Shown: positions 1-13,520, counted from the stretch's first letter. The stretch: DNA of 64,000 bases from Cloeon dipterum (GCF_949628265.1 NC_088789.1:25227883-25291882); one strand, 5' to 3'. Program-made: numbers and translations. Notes: generated by a model not told the origin, from the sequence alone.

Positions 1-367
1 GACACCAACAGCAGAGCCATCACCTTAAAAATAAATATTTATTCATATTTAAGGGGAAATCTGAGACATTTTAACTGAGAGTTAATTTACTAAATGATAG
101 AAAAAGAGGAAAATTATTATTTCCCTGTCATTTTTTAAAAAATAAATGTCAAAATAATCTAAATAAATATCTTATCACAGTTTTTATTGCATTGTGAATT
201 GTAATATATTCCGTTTTGTCCGCAATTTGACAATTTAGTTAATTTCTAGTTTTAGCCGTGTATTTTTAACTCAGAATTTCGTTACTCAACTACAGCTTTT
301 TAAAATTTAATAATTTAGTCAGTAAAACTTTAGTTTAATTTTTAGTTTAAAAAAAATAAGGTCTTAC
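1..367. other. Intron (partial) of the left-edge minus-strand gene
   Basis: AT-rich sequence with short A and T runs and no convincing open frame. On the minus strand it lies directly after the donor AAG|GTAAGA (exon end at 368), so it is the start of an intron whose acceptor is outside the window. Confidence 0.6.
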
Positions 368-1680
368 CTTCAGGCGAGGAAGACATTCGCCAGGGGGTAC
401 TGGTGGTCTGGGATACTTAGTGGCGAGGAGGCGATGGACAACGTGTCCGATCGATTGGCTTGAGCCTCTATCCGACACGTACGCATCCACCTCGAGCTGA
501 TTAAGCGCCAACTGCCGCTCCGCCTCTTTCCTCAACTTCGCCGGAGACACGGTCTTGGTCCACTTCTCGTCCAGCAAATCCTCCAGCCTCTCGACGATCG
601 CCTCCACGGGGAATCCGTGCGAGAGCAAAAATCGGCATTCTCGCTTCGTCTGTTCCTCGAAGCCCACTCGTTCGGCTTGTCCGATGGCCGCGGCGGCGTC
701 GGCCATGTTTTTCACGGCGTGTCTGCATTCCAGAAGGGCAACTTGGGATTTTTTCTCTGCCTGTTTTGCTTTTAGGCTTTGGTAGTTGGACAGGTTGCGC
801 TGGTGCTGGTCTGCGTCCGGGAAGAGAGCGAATGCTGACGCTTTTCTTTCTGCGAAAATCCATGTTTCTTTTTTATTTAAGTTTCTATGGAGATTTTTTT
901 GCATAAAATTACGTTTGATTTGAAATAAAAAACAACCTGAATTGAATTATAGTATTTTTAAAAATTTCTTGTCTATTTTCTAAGAAAGTTAAAACGCAGT
1001 TTTTGTCAACATACGAAACATGCATATTAAATTAGATTTTTTTAATGTAAGTTGATAGAAGGATTTAGTTAAATTAAATTAAATTATTGTCCAAAATTTA
1101 TTAAATTTATTTTATTAGACAATTTTAAAACTTAGTTAAATTTTCGTTATTTGAATTAAATAAAACTTTGAGTAAAACTTTCCTTATTCGTTAAGAAAAT
1201 TTTATTTATAGTTGCGAGGGATATTTAATTTTTTATGAAAGCTGACGAAAAGTGTTAAGAAAAAATACGGTTTCCGCCGACTAACACTTTTCGCCAGTTT
1301 CCATAAAAATATCAAACAAAATTAGGAGAGGCAAATAAATGGGATGATCCAAATTAAATTTTAAAATTTAAATTCAGAAAGAAAATAATATATTTGTTTA
1401 TACCTGGTGGTGCTGGTTTCGGCTGCAGGGTCTTGGCCACCTCCGTGAATTGTTGGAGGGAAGAATTAAGGGTTTCAAGCCAATCGGGAAGCAAGGCGAG
1501 CGTCTCCAATTTCTGCACCACCGTCATGTCCTCTGCATCTTTGCTTTTGGCGTTAATTTCTTGATTAATCTTCTCAAGTGTAGCTGCGTCGAGCACTCCA
1601 CCTGCATTTTCCGCCACGAACTCGTTCAAAATCCGCAGATGTTTGTCTAGTTGCTGGCGAATTTCCTGAATTTTCTCCAT
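368..1680 (-). CDS. Unrecognised coiled-coil protein, N-terminal part (two exons, runs off left edge)
   Basis: Two minus-strand exons join in frame. Exon 1 is 1680-1404 (ATG at 1680, donor CCAG|GTATAA, phase 1). Exon 2 is 849-368 (acceptor TTTTCGCAG, donor AAG|GTAAGA, phase 0). Together they give 253 codons with no stop, and the gene continues to the left. The first 90 residues start MEKIQEIRQQLDKHLRIL and are heptad-like and rich in Leu, Glu and Lys. A Pro-rich hinge (PKPAPP) follows, then a second charged helical stretch (KAKQAEKKSQVALLECRHAV) and a Pro-rich motif (YPRPPVPPGE) near residue 240. I do not recognise the family. Coding status rests on the long open frame, the markedly higher GC of the exons against AT-rich flanks, and phase-compatible splice sites. 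It lies about 400 bp downstream of the katanin stop on the same strand and probably has its own promoter in that gap. Confidence 0.75.
850..1403 (-). other. Intron of the coiled-coil gene
   Basis: AT-rich, 554 bp. It runs from donor GTATAA (1403) to the acceptor TTTTCGCAG (850). It carries a short inverted repeat around 1238-1310: aaagctgacgaaaagtgtta and, further on, taacacttttcgccagtttcc. That would fold into a hairpin of about 17 bp with mismatches. No other feature seen. Confidence 0.6.
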
Positions 1681-2076
1681 TTCTTGATTTGGTTCAGATG
1701 GTTTGAATCGAAAGAATGAAATTCGGTTTAAAACAAAATCAAACGCTATTGTTGCAATTAATTAAGTCTGGATTTAATACTGTTGATAAAAGTGCACTGG
1801 CAACACTAGAAGACAATATATTTGTAACAATGAAGACAAATTTAATAAACATTTCAACTGGGTATTAAAAAAATCTTAACATAGATTTCCCATTAGTCAT
1901 TTTGGTCCCTTTAAAGAATTTGACTAACGCTTCGTAAAGATCGGAATGAAATTCGAGGGATTAGTCGTTTCGAAAATGCTTTGAGCAGATCTTAAAAGTG
2001 ATTAGCACGACTCAACGAGGTGTTTTTTTTTAAGTACAAATTATCACAAGGTGTCGTTTTGATTAAAATCACAAAA
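1681..2076. other. Intergenic gap between katanin 3' end and the coiled-coil gene
   Basis: This gap must hold the 3' UTR of katanin and the promoter of the next minus-strand gene. Read on the minus strand, ATTAAA-type polyadenylation hexamers occur at 1846-1841 and 1778-1773; no canonical AATAAA was found. No TATA box or other clear core-promoter element is evident. Confidence 0.35.
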
Positions 2077-5489
<3,413 letters not shown>

Positions 5490-5689
5490 TCTCCTGCGCT
5501 GTGTCGGCCGTCACTGCTAGTGCTTGCGCGTACTGCCAGTGGCGCCAATGGTGCCAATTTAGCAAACACGAATCAGGGCTGCTAACTGTGGCGCTGCTAA
5601 AATAAAAATCATATGGTTTTGACACTTCCTTTCGTCGGTTGCTTAAGTTTTATGATTTTATCACTTTTATAACAGTTTTATAATGCAAC
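5490..5689. promoter_or_regulatory. Shared bidirectional promoter region of katanin p60 (minus) and TMCO4 (plus)
   Basis: Only 200 bp separate the two divergent start codons, so both promoters and both 5' UTRs must overlap here. The katanin-proximal half is GC-rich (gcttgcgcgtactgccag). It contains a near-duplicate pair, tggcgccaatggtgccaat, around 5540. The TMCO4-proximal half is AT-rich, with tttatgattttatcac near 5648. No TATA box at a clear position. That both genes are controlled together is an inference from spacing only. Confidence 0.6.
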
Positions 5690-5690
5690 A
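5683..5690 (+). promoter_or_regulatory. TMCO4: Out-of-frame upstream ATG overlapping the TMCO4 start region
   Basis: An ATG at 5683 lies 7 nt before the TMCO4 ATG at 5690. Both have A at -3. The upstream frame runs across the first splice junction and stops in exon 2 (TCTCTCTGA), so it would have to be bypassed by leaky scanning if transcription starts upstream. A second short frame (MILSLL, then stop) begins at 5652. The TMCO4 frame is chosen because only it continues through the conserved exons. Confidence 0.4.
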
Positions 5691-8600
5691 TGAACGACCT
5701 GGCCAAGAACTTGCCCCCCTCAGGTGAGTTTCGATTGCGTTTCCACTACTTAGCACAAGAATGTTGTGTTTTCTTCGATTTTTCAGCACTGAAAGACAGT
5801 CTCTCTGATGCTGGAACGTATTGCTATGCTGCTATCTGCGCCCTTTCGCTGCACGAATTGTTTGGAAATGAGTGGGACCTCGAATACAGCAGAGATTGCA
5901 TCAAAAAGTTCACGGCGCACTTGGGTTTACCCTCACAGGCACGTAATGTTGAATAAACTCTGGGTTATGTCCTCATTGAAAAGCACTGAGTGAGACTGCA
6001 TGACTAACAGGTGGTGTCATCAATAAAAAGAAGAATTATTACAGAATAGATCAAATCAATAAAACCATTAATTTTTGTCTTTTTTACGGGAAATTATTTC
6101 ATATGGCTTTATAACGCTAAGTTAATTTCTTTTTAATGGATTAGTTTTTTTTAAATTTATTCTGCAGGTCAATGGCGCCATGGAGAGTCTTGTGGAAGGA
6201 CAGGGCAGCCAGACGTACCAGGCGTACGTCGAACTGCTGCTGGTCGAGCCGCCGATCAAGGCCAATCCGGTCATAATTATACAAGATATGGTGCTTTTCG
6301 GCATCAAAACTGGTAAAGCAACTACGCTGTTGTTAAATAACGTTTTTAAAAAATTCCAAGAATTTGTTGAATGTCGCTGATGTAATCATGTGTGTGCCCA
6401 AATATGTAATGCAAAAATGTTATTCTCTGCTTCTGCTCCTCTCCTCTTTGCTAACAGGATTGATGACTGGTATGTTTCATGTCAAATCTTTCCCTCTCAA
6501 GTATTTATTTACGTGTGCTAACAATTTGTTGTTTGTGATATGCTAATCTTGGGATTTTTGTTTAATCTGTTTGTTTCAGTCTTTTTATTTTGTTGATTTA
6601 ACAAGCTAATATGGTTATATATTAAATCAATAGGTTCTATAATGCGCATTTTTTTAAAGCAAATTGCATTTTTGAAATATTTGTTTTCAAAAATTTGCTT
6701 GATTTAAAATAAAGTATGATTTCTGTTGAGTTTCTGTAACTCTCCCAGTGAAATTAAAGGCTAGAAAAGCTTATTTTAATGGAATTAATTAAATTATCCC
6801 AGCAAATTTTATCATTTTTTATATTTTAATTTATTTTTGGCAAGTTTTTTGGTTAAACAGTGGATAATTTGAGGGGCTTTGGTAATGAATCCTCATTTCT
6901 TTTAAAAACTCCTTCAAGTAAACTTTGCTTCCTGTTGGATCTACAATTTTATTTTGAAGCCTGTTAATACGTCATAGTTTTTAATGTTTCAAATAACGTT
7001 TGTCTAATTTTAATCCAATAAATTTCAGGCCAATACGATGCTCGAACACGAGTGCTGGTTTCTCATGTGGCCGGTCTGATGGGCGCCCCGGCAGCTTTGG
7101 CGCGTTTGGCTGAGGAAGCGCTCGGTCAGTCGCTTTTAAACTCACAGACCGAAGAGGAAGCATTATCCCCGTAATACCTTTCATTCTTCAAATTTATCCA
7201 CGTTTATTTTAATAAATAATCCTTTTTATCACAGTGAGCAGCAACAGATCGCATTGAAAAGGCAGCGTCGGCGGAAATTCAAGCGGTACGCCCTGATTAG
7301 CCTGGCAACCGTGGGCGGCGGCGCCCTCCTCGGCCTCACCGGCGGCCTCGCTGCGCCGCTGATCGGCGCCGGAATCGGCACCATCGTTGGAAGCGGTGCC
7401 GCGGCGGCAGCTATTGGCTCTGTGGCCGGCGCCGCGATTGTCGGCTCGCTCTTTGGACTCGCCGGAGCAGGACTCACTGGTCAGTACAAGATTTATTAAT
7501 TTCTATTGTTTGATAAATTGGTTTATTTATTTTGCATTGAATAATGTGGAAAATTTGATATGCCTTGCATTACTTATACCAAAGACATCATCAGATCAAA
7601 ACTGAAATTAAGACTGTTGGAAAAAAATTGGGATAGGCGGAAATATATCGAGCAAATTTAATGTGATTCTAATATCTATTTTCTACTAGAGCCGTTAAAC
7701 TGTGTTTAATCCTTTGGAAAAGTAAAAACAAAAATTCTACAATAATTCAAAATAGATGTATTCGCCATATTTGCAAAAGACTACATAAATATATCGTGTT
7801 TAGAAGGAGAGCTTTATATTTTTAAACTGCTCAAGTTCGCATCTAAATTGTTGGAAAAAAATGCGAAGCTCTCTCTAATTTTAAGAAATGATATTGATGT
7901 GTTTTTAGATAAATTATTTCAACATTTTTTGCTTTAAAATATTGTAAAAATCTTAATATTTGTATTAATAGTTTTTTTAGTTAATGCTTTTTAAAGTTAA
8001 ATAGTATTATTGTCGATAATCAAATAACCATTGACTCTTTTCCAACTAACGAATTTAAGGAAGACCCTGTTAGATACTAAAATTTTGAGTATTCAAAATG
8101 AAAAGGAACGCTAATAAGTTTCTTGTGGGACTTTCAAGTTTTAATATTTTTTCTAGCAATATCGAGCCAGGTATTTCATATGATTGCCTAGTTATTTCTA
8201 CTCGAAACCAAAAAAACACGCATTTTGACTCTTGAACCACACTTAATATTGTCTAAATCGCTCCTTAAAGTTTGAAAACATTTATCATGGTGAAATGAAG
8301 ATTTTCCTACAAAATTTTATTGCTTTTCAATTGATTTTTCCATTCATTGTAAAACTGAACTGTCTTTTTTTTTAATTTGGATGGTTTTGTAATTGGAAAT
8401 AGATGGTTGGACCGATAATTTTTTTGTGATTTAATTTTATGTCATGGATAATTCAAGGGATGTTTTATAAATCATTTTTATTCAATTGAGCTTGGGTTGG
8501 GAAAAGTTAAGTACCAACCCGGTGTGGGGGCAGTAACACGAGCTGGTCCTTTCTGGACTGGGGGCTTCCTCCAATGAGGCACGTGAGCCCATTGGATGGA

Positions 8601-10975
8601 CTCACAGTTCGCAATCAGGGGGGTCGTCTTTATGAAAAGAGAAGTATGAAGAAAAAATATACAATATTTTAACCCAAAAAGTCAGGGTTCCGAAAAACCC
8701 GGGTTTTTTATATTTTGCCCGACCCCCCTGGGTTTTATTGGGGTGTAATTTTTTGGGTTTTTTTTCTTTCAGATTAGCTATTCGCTGTATTTTTTTAAAA
8801 AACGAAGAAATATATTTCCCATACCCCAGGGCTCGCCAATTTTTCTATGCGCAAAAATGTAGCACTACTTTTTTAGCGTTTAAAAACGGCCAAAAACATT
8901 TATTTTTATTTTTGATACTGAAAATATTGGAGCCATGTGTAAAATAGTGGGTTTTATTTGTTTTTTTAGCCTGGTTAAAACCGAGAAACCCAGATGGGTT
9001 TAATCCAAACGAGGAAAATTCGGAAACCTGCAAAAAATCTGCTATTTAAAACCCCCTGTAAATTTCCCTGAAGTTTAATCGTTGCCACTTTTTTAAAATC
9101 GTTAGGCTACCGCATGAAGAGGAGGGTGGGTGACATCGAGGAGTTCGAATTCGGAAAGCTGTCGAGCGGGACTGGCGGGCAGCTGCACATCGCGATCGCA
9201 GTGTCTGGGTGGCTCTCCGAGGACGACGAGGACAAATTCCGGCGGCCGTGGCAGTGCTTGGACTCGTCCAAGGAGCAGTACTTCCTGCGCTACGAGTCCA
9301 ACTACCTGAAGGAATTGGGGCAGGCGCTGGACCTGGCCGTGTCCGCCGCCGTCACGGTCGCCACGCAGGAGGTGCTCAAGTTCACGATTCTGCGCGGCAT
9401 CCTGACGGCCGTCGCGTGGCCCGCCTCGCTCGTTTCGCTCTCTTCCATCATCGACAACCCGTGGGGCGTGTGCCTCCGACGCTCAGCGCAGGTTGGAAGA
9501 CACCTTGCGCATGTACTGCTCTCGAAACACCACGGCGGACGGCCAGTCACCCTCGTTGGATACAGCCTTGGCGCCAGAGTGGTTTTTTACTGTCTCAGGG
9601 TGAGTGTTTTTCCCTCAATAAAATTGGTTTACATTATAATTGATTTTTTGAAAACTAAATCATTTTTCTTATGTTTTTATCCATTTTTACCGGTTCAAAA
9701 ATTAAGACACATCGAAAAAATATTAATTATAATTACAAAAATTTGAAACGGTTGTAAAAACTTATGCGAGTCAGCAAACTTGTCAATCATATTAATAAAT
9801 TTTTTGTTTTTGGAAATTATCATTTATTTGATTGTAAAAATTAGTTTAATTTATTTTGCAAACAGAGGAAGAGCTATCCCTTTTTTGTTTTGTGAGTTCT
9901 GGAAATCGCGTTTTTATATTTTTCAACGTTCTGTTACTTTTTAAGCGTAATTTTAACGCTTAAATTGAATTACTGCTTGACCAACAGGAATTGGCCGACC
10001 GGAGACCAGGCAGCGAGGGGATCGTGCAGGAAGCGATCATGTTAGGGGCGCCAGTAACGGGAAGTGACAGTGATTGGCAGGACATTTCCACCGTGGTGGC
10101 CGGGAGAATTGTCAATGGCTACTGCAGGTGAGTGTTTTAATTTTTATAGAGGTCTCAGCCGCGAGATTTAAGGTGGCGGCTTGCGGGGTCGGCTTTGCCG
10201 AATTTTTTGGCTGGCGGCTGGCCATTTTAACCGGTGGCTGGCGCGGCCGACAATATTTTAAACGTGTAGTTAGATAGTGCTTAACGCCCTGAATGGCTGA
10301 ATGACTTTTTTTATCCTGCACTTTTTAATTTTTTACGCTTTTTCACCGATGGCTGGCGCAACACATTTTAAATTTATATTTTATTAAAAAATTCAATCGT
10401 TAATTTTCTGTTTGTTTCTTTAAAAAATTGGCATTTTTCCAATGTGACGCACTAATATTTAATTTTTACGAAACAACACGATTATTATCTTTAATATCAA
10501 ATTAATTTGTTTCGTAATTTTTGCTGCCAAATGTGAATTTCAGGTCGGACTGGCTCTTGAAATTTCTATACAGAACAACGTCCGTATCAGCCAAAATCGC
10601 CGGTCTGAACCAAGTGACGTGCGGCAACAAAAGACTGCAGAATTTCGATCTCACCGACATCGTGTCAGGTTAGTTCCGATAAATTATTATTTGTTCCTAA
10701 AACAAAGCATTATGCTCGAATCAGGTCACACGGACTACGAGAGCAAAGTCGACACCCTGTTGAAAGTGGTCGGCGTGAGAACAATAGAGTGCGCCTCTTA
10801 TAAAAACGGCTTGAGGAAATCGCAGTCTGAGTCGGTAATCGGGTCGTCCGCCGCCACCACTATCACCGCCGATTCTCTGAGGCAGTCTATGTCTGACTCA
10901 GCTCTGACCGACGAGGCTTTCGCGCTGATCTCCGAGGAGCCGGCCGAGCAGCCAGCCGAGCAGAACAAAAATTAA
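5690..10975 (+). CDS. TMCO4: TMCO4-like transmembrane / alpha-beta hydrolase (DUF726) protein
   Basis: Nine exons: 5690-5723, 5787-5938, 6168-6312, 7029-7170, 7235-7479, 9106-9599, 9988-10127, 10544-10668, 10725-10975 (TAA). They sum to 1728 nt, 575 aa; a 12-nt microexon at 6458-6469 would make 579. Vertebrate TMCO4 is somewhat over 600 aa. Residues about 166-175 are strongly basic (KRQRRRKFKR). Residues 176-240 form a Gly/Ala-rich double membrane segment of glycine-zipper type (GGGALLGLTGGLAAPLIGAG). Then comes the DUF726 hydrolase-like domain, with IAVSGWL and the nucleophile elbow GYSLGARVVFYCLR (Ser about 393). The exon 7 motif EAIMLGAPVTG is typical of the family. The C-terminus is Ser- and Glu-rich. 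Introns 2 (GC-AG), 3 and 5 are discussed separately. Proteins of this family are thought to be lipase-like and membrane-associated (yeast Mil1 is a relative); the substrate is not inferable here. Confidence 0.95.
6313..7028 (+). other. TMCO4: Intron 3 of TMCO4
   Basis: AT-rich intron that contains the candidate microexon at 6458-6469 and nothing else that I recognise. It ends in aatttcag before exon 4 at 7029. Confidence 0.7.
6458..6469 (+). CDS. TMCO4: Probable 12-nt microexon of TMCO4 (in-frame, phase 1)
   Basis: The 12 bases GATTGATGACTG are flanked by an excellent acceptor (pyrimidine-rich from 6420, ending ctctttgctaacag) and a good donor (gtatgt). Length is a multiple of three and the phase equals that of the flanking junction (ACT G | GG). 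Inclusion would therefore insert four residues, changing KTGQYDAR to KTGLMTGQYDAR, without a frameshift or stop. Both splice sites look stronger than many constitutive ones in this gene. Confidence 0.5.
7690..7990 (+). repeat. Dispersed AT-rich repeat, copy A (relative at 14590-14895)
   Basis: Blocks such as gcatctaaattgttggaaaa and the stretch around gctttaaaatattgtaaaaatcttaatatt recur in the same order and spacing at 14.6-14.9 kb with moderate divergence. No terminal repeats or coding capacity seen. An old non-autonomous element is the simplest reading. Confidence 0.5.
8515..8635 (+). repeat. Dispersed GC-richer repeat with internal hairpin, copy A (relative at 31139-31280)
   Basis: This stands out from the AT-rich intron. 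It shares acacgagctggtcctttctgg and ccaatgaggc...gagcccatt with a second copy at 31.1 kb. Within it, ccaatg-a-ggc-acgtga-gcc-cattgg forms a nearly perfect 9-bp stem. The stem recalls structured RNA (some likeness to a U1-type stem) but does not match any snRNA along its length, so I leave it as an unclassified repeat. Confidence 0.5.
9600..9987 (+). other. TMCO4: Intron 6 of TMCO4
   Basis: 388 bp, AT-rich, donor AGG|GTGAGT and acceptor gaccaacag. Nothing else seen. Confidence 0.7.
10148..10370 (+). repeat. Dispersed repeat, copy A, in TMCO4 intron 7 (relative at 12449-12685)
   Basis: Begins agaggtctcagccgcgagattt and carries ggctggcgcggc, caatattttaaac, gatagtgcttaac and cctgcactttttaattttt in the same order as the 12.45-kb copy. 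Purine/GC-rich ggctggcg motifs recur several times. It has the size and composition of a short non-autonomous element; no target-site duplication was established. Confidence 0.6.
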
Positions 10976-11460
10976 CCATTATTTGTGATAAAAAACCCAC
11001 TTCGCTTTGTAATCACTATACAAAATCTAGTGACACATTACCAAGTGGACCACGTTCACTCAAATTCTAAAACTAACGTTGCCTTAATCGTTGAGTATTT
11101 TCACGAACCGATCGCCGCCAAGACCAAATTACTGGGGTGATTCGATTTATGACATTGAAAGTATCATGACTCATATGCAAATGCATTTATAGCTGTTCTA
11201 AAAGTTGTCTTCTATCCTAATAGACATATCAGAGTTATCAATATTTACACGCACTGCTAATCAAAATTGCAAATTTATAAGACATACTTAACTAAACAGT
11301 GAGTCGATAGTCAAAGGACACGTCCATTATAAATATAGCATTTACTGTAGTTAATAGTTACTACCAAATTAAATATATAGAACACACAAGATGTATTTTT
11401 AAAAACACTTATGCTGAATATATATATTTACCTGTTTCTGAGCTGTGCTTAATAAATATT
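10976..11460 (+). other. TMCO4: TMCO4 3' UTR with poly(A) signal
   Basis: Non-coding sequence follows the TAA at 10973-10975. A canonical AATAAA is at 11451-11456, and I take it as the polyadenylation signal. It gives a 3' UTR of about 0.5 kb. An octamer-like atgcaaat lies near 11176. Confidence 0.5.
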
Positions 11461-11639
11461 AAAATATGTTTCAACTATTAAAAGTTATTTTCGTTTATTT
11501 TGTAGTATTTTTTCCTGCAATATTTAAATGATTCTAACTGACCGCTTTCTTTTTCCTGCAAGATGTTTCACTATCAGATTTGATAAAGCGACTGCTATCT
11601 TTTTTTTCTTAACCCACAACTTATGTCATTTGCGGCTGC

Positions 11640-11800
11640 CTGGTAGTCTAGCCAACATTTAGTGTGTGGAAGAAATCCACCTGAATCTAGTACCCCGCCA
11701 GCACCAGCTCTTATACTGTTTCAGTAACACGACAGTATTCGAGCGAGCACAGAGTGCGTGTAACGTCTAGCTCAAGCATTTGAGGTAAAGAATTGGTTAA
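11640..11800 (+). promoter_or_regulatory. Candidate promoter and untranslated first exon
   Basis: An Inr-like tttcagtaac near 11,729 is followed, at the spacing expected for an MTE, by cgagcgagcac. The sequence then reaches ctcaagcatttgag|gtaaag, which looks like a donor at about 11,784. No in-frame ATG is evident, so a non-coding first exon is possible (for SYD-1 or another transcript). Evidence is motif-level only. Confidence 0.25.
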
Positions 11801-12448
11801 AAAGGAAACCGTTGGTTAAGTGAACTGTGTTCGCGTTACAGGGTTGCAAAAAAATCGCATTAAAAAAGCAGCGCAGTGGTAAAAAAGTTTTTTTTTAATT
11901 TTGCCAGTTTCTTGCAAGCCATGTCTGCACCACAGTTTTCAATAATTTTCTTATTATTCATGACCTCGACTTGAAAAATGGTAAGAGATAATTTGTTTGA
12001 TAAATTGAGTTAGCAATAGCAATTTAAAAGAAAAAGAGGAAATTTTGACCACTCTTACCGCAAATATTAGATTTTCAGAGGGGAGTAATGGGGAAAATTC
12101 ATTTCTTACGCAAGAAATTGGTAAAAATTGAGTGGTAAAAACCGTTCATGAAAAAACCGGGGGGTAAGCAAATGCAACCCTGTCGCGTTAACCTGTGTAA
12201 ATTTATATGTAATTTCAATTTTTATGTCTCTTTATTGCGGAAATTACTACAACGTGCGAGTGTCGCGGAAATTCTGTCAGAATACTGTGCGCGCGTTGCA
12301 CGTTTGAGTTTAGCTTTGTTAGAAAAAAATAATTTTTTACTTTTGATAGATCAAATATTTGTGCTCAACGTCAAATTAAATTGTAATATATCTGTATTCC
12401 TTCATAAAAAATGTTTTGAATTTGTTCTTGTTATTTATGATATTTACT

Positions 12449-12685
12449 AGAGGTCTCAGTCGCGTGATTTAAGGCTTAAGCCAAATACTCTTGTCCGGGG
12501 GCGGCTGGCGCGGCTGAAAATATTTTAAACATGAACTTTGATAGTGCTTAACGGCCTGAAAGGCCGGAAGACATTTTTTACTCCTGCACTTTTAATTTTT
12601 GACCCTTTTTCACCGGCGGCTGGCCACGTGACCCAAATTTGCCGGGTGGCGCGGCGCAGCGTGGCTGGCCGAGACTTCAAATATT
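12449..12685 (+). repeat. Dispersed repeat, copy B (relative of 10148-10370)
   Basis: Starts agaggtctcagtcgcgtgattt and shares gcggctggcgcggc, aatattttaaaca, gatagtgcttaacg and cctgcacttttaattttt with the first copy. The ggctggc-rich tail extends further here. Confidence 0.6.
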
Positions 12686-13019
12686 TACTTGTTTTTGTTA
12701 TGCCCTTTGCAGTTCAATCGCTATCTATCACATCTATTATTCTTGGAATTGGAATAAAGACACGAAGCAGAAAGAAAAAGTTGGATTTATTATTCCACAA
12801 ATAACCAAGAACGACCCCAACACATTGCTTTCAACTTAACTCTCAATTTCCAACGATTAAAATATTCATCCGAAATGTAACTCTTTAAGGCTCCATAGAA
12901 TTCCGATAGTTTTCCCGCTATATATATTCGTTATCATCAGGCAAAAAGGTATGACGTGCGCGGTGTGAATAATAAATGGCGCGTACGTTGGTTGGGCAAA
13001 AACAAAGAGGTATGTGCAT

Positions 13020-13520
13020 GAAATGCGTTTCCGATACACGGTGGCGGCGGTGAAGGCAGCAGGAAGGAAGGATTTTGGCATTTGGGCGGCGAGGCACATC
13101 GAGGCAGGGGCAGGTATTAAATAATAAAGGCGCGCATGGCGCCGGGGCTGTTGCAACGGCGGTCGAGGGGTTCGTTGCTGCAGCGCGCGGGGCCAGACAC
13201 GCGCGGCGACGGACACGCCGCGAACTAAGGTAGGGGAGCAGCGGCGAAAAATAGGGGATGAGCGGGCAAAGATAGCGCGCGCGACGAGAGTTATTTTAGT
13301 AGTTGGCCGTTTTAGTTTGCACCTGCGAGTGACACCGCGCGAGCCGCTCTTCTTTTTTCCCGTTCCGTTCGTTTGCTTCGCGCCCGTCTGCGTTTTATGT
13401 TTTCCGGCGTCGAGTGCACGACTCCGGCGGCTTCGGCACTCAGGCAGTTTCTCTCGCCAGGACGGATCCGGCCAACGCGGCGGACACGGCACCTGATCAT
13501 GAGGTGAGTGAAAGTTGAAA
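13020..13520 (+). promoter_or_regulatory. CpG-rich block with candidate first-exon donor
   Basis: About 500 bp, strongly enriched in CpG (gcgcgcggggccagacacgc and similar) inside AT-rich DNA. It ends in gatcatgag|gtgagtg at 13,503. The donor is good, but an ATG at 13,499 would join the 57,418 exon in the wrong frame, so any exon here would be untranslated. It may be the distal promoter of SYD-1 or an unrelated regulatory island. Confidence 0.3.

Larger units (their letters stand above)
7480..9105 (+). other. TMCO4: Intron 5 of TMCO4, with repeat remnants
   Basis: A 1.6-kb AT-rich intron from donor CTG|GTCAGT to acceptor atcgttag. It carries one copy of each of two dispersed repeats (about 7690-7990 and 8515-8635, listed separately). 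A G/C-run stretch follows at 8690-8760 (aacccgggttttttatattttgcccg, then cccccctgggtttt). No open frame with coding character. Confidence 0.7.

Noticed and set aside
8520..8610. U1 snRNA or hammerhead ribozyme in the hairpin repeat
   Set aside because: Only a short stem resembles U1. The 5' splice-site recognition sequence and Sm site are absent, and the hammerhead core (CUGAUGA...GAAA) is not present.
12866..13492. 208-codon minus-strand Arg/Pro-rich frame
   Set aside because: Lies wholly in a CpG island and overlaps another frame; composition-driven.
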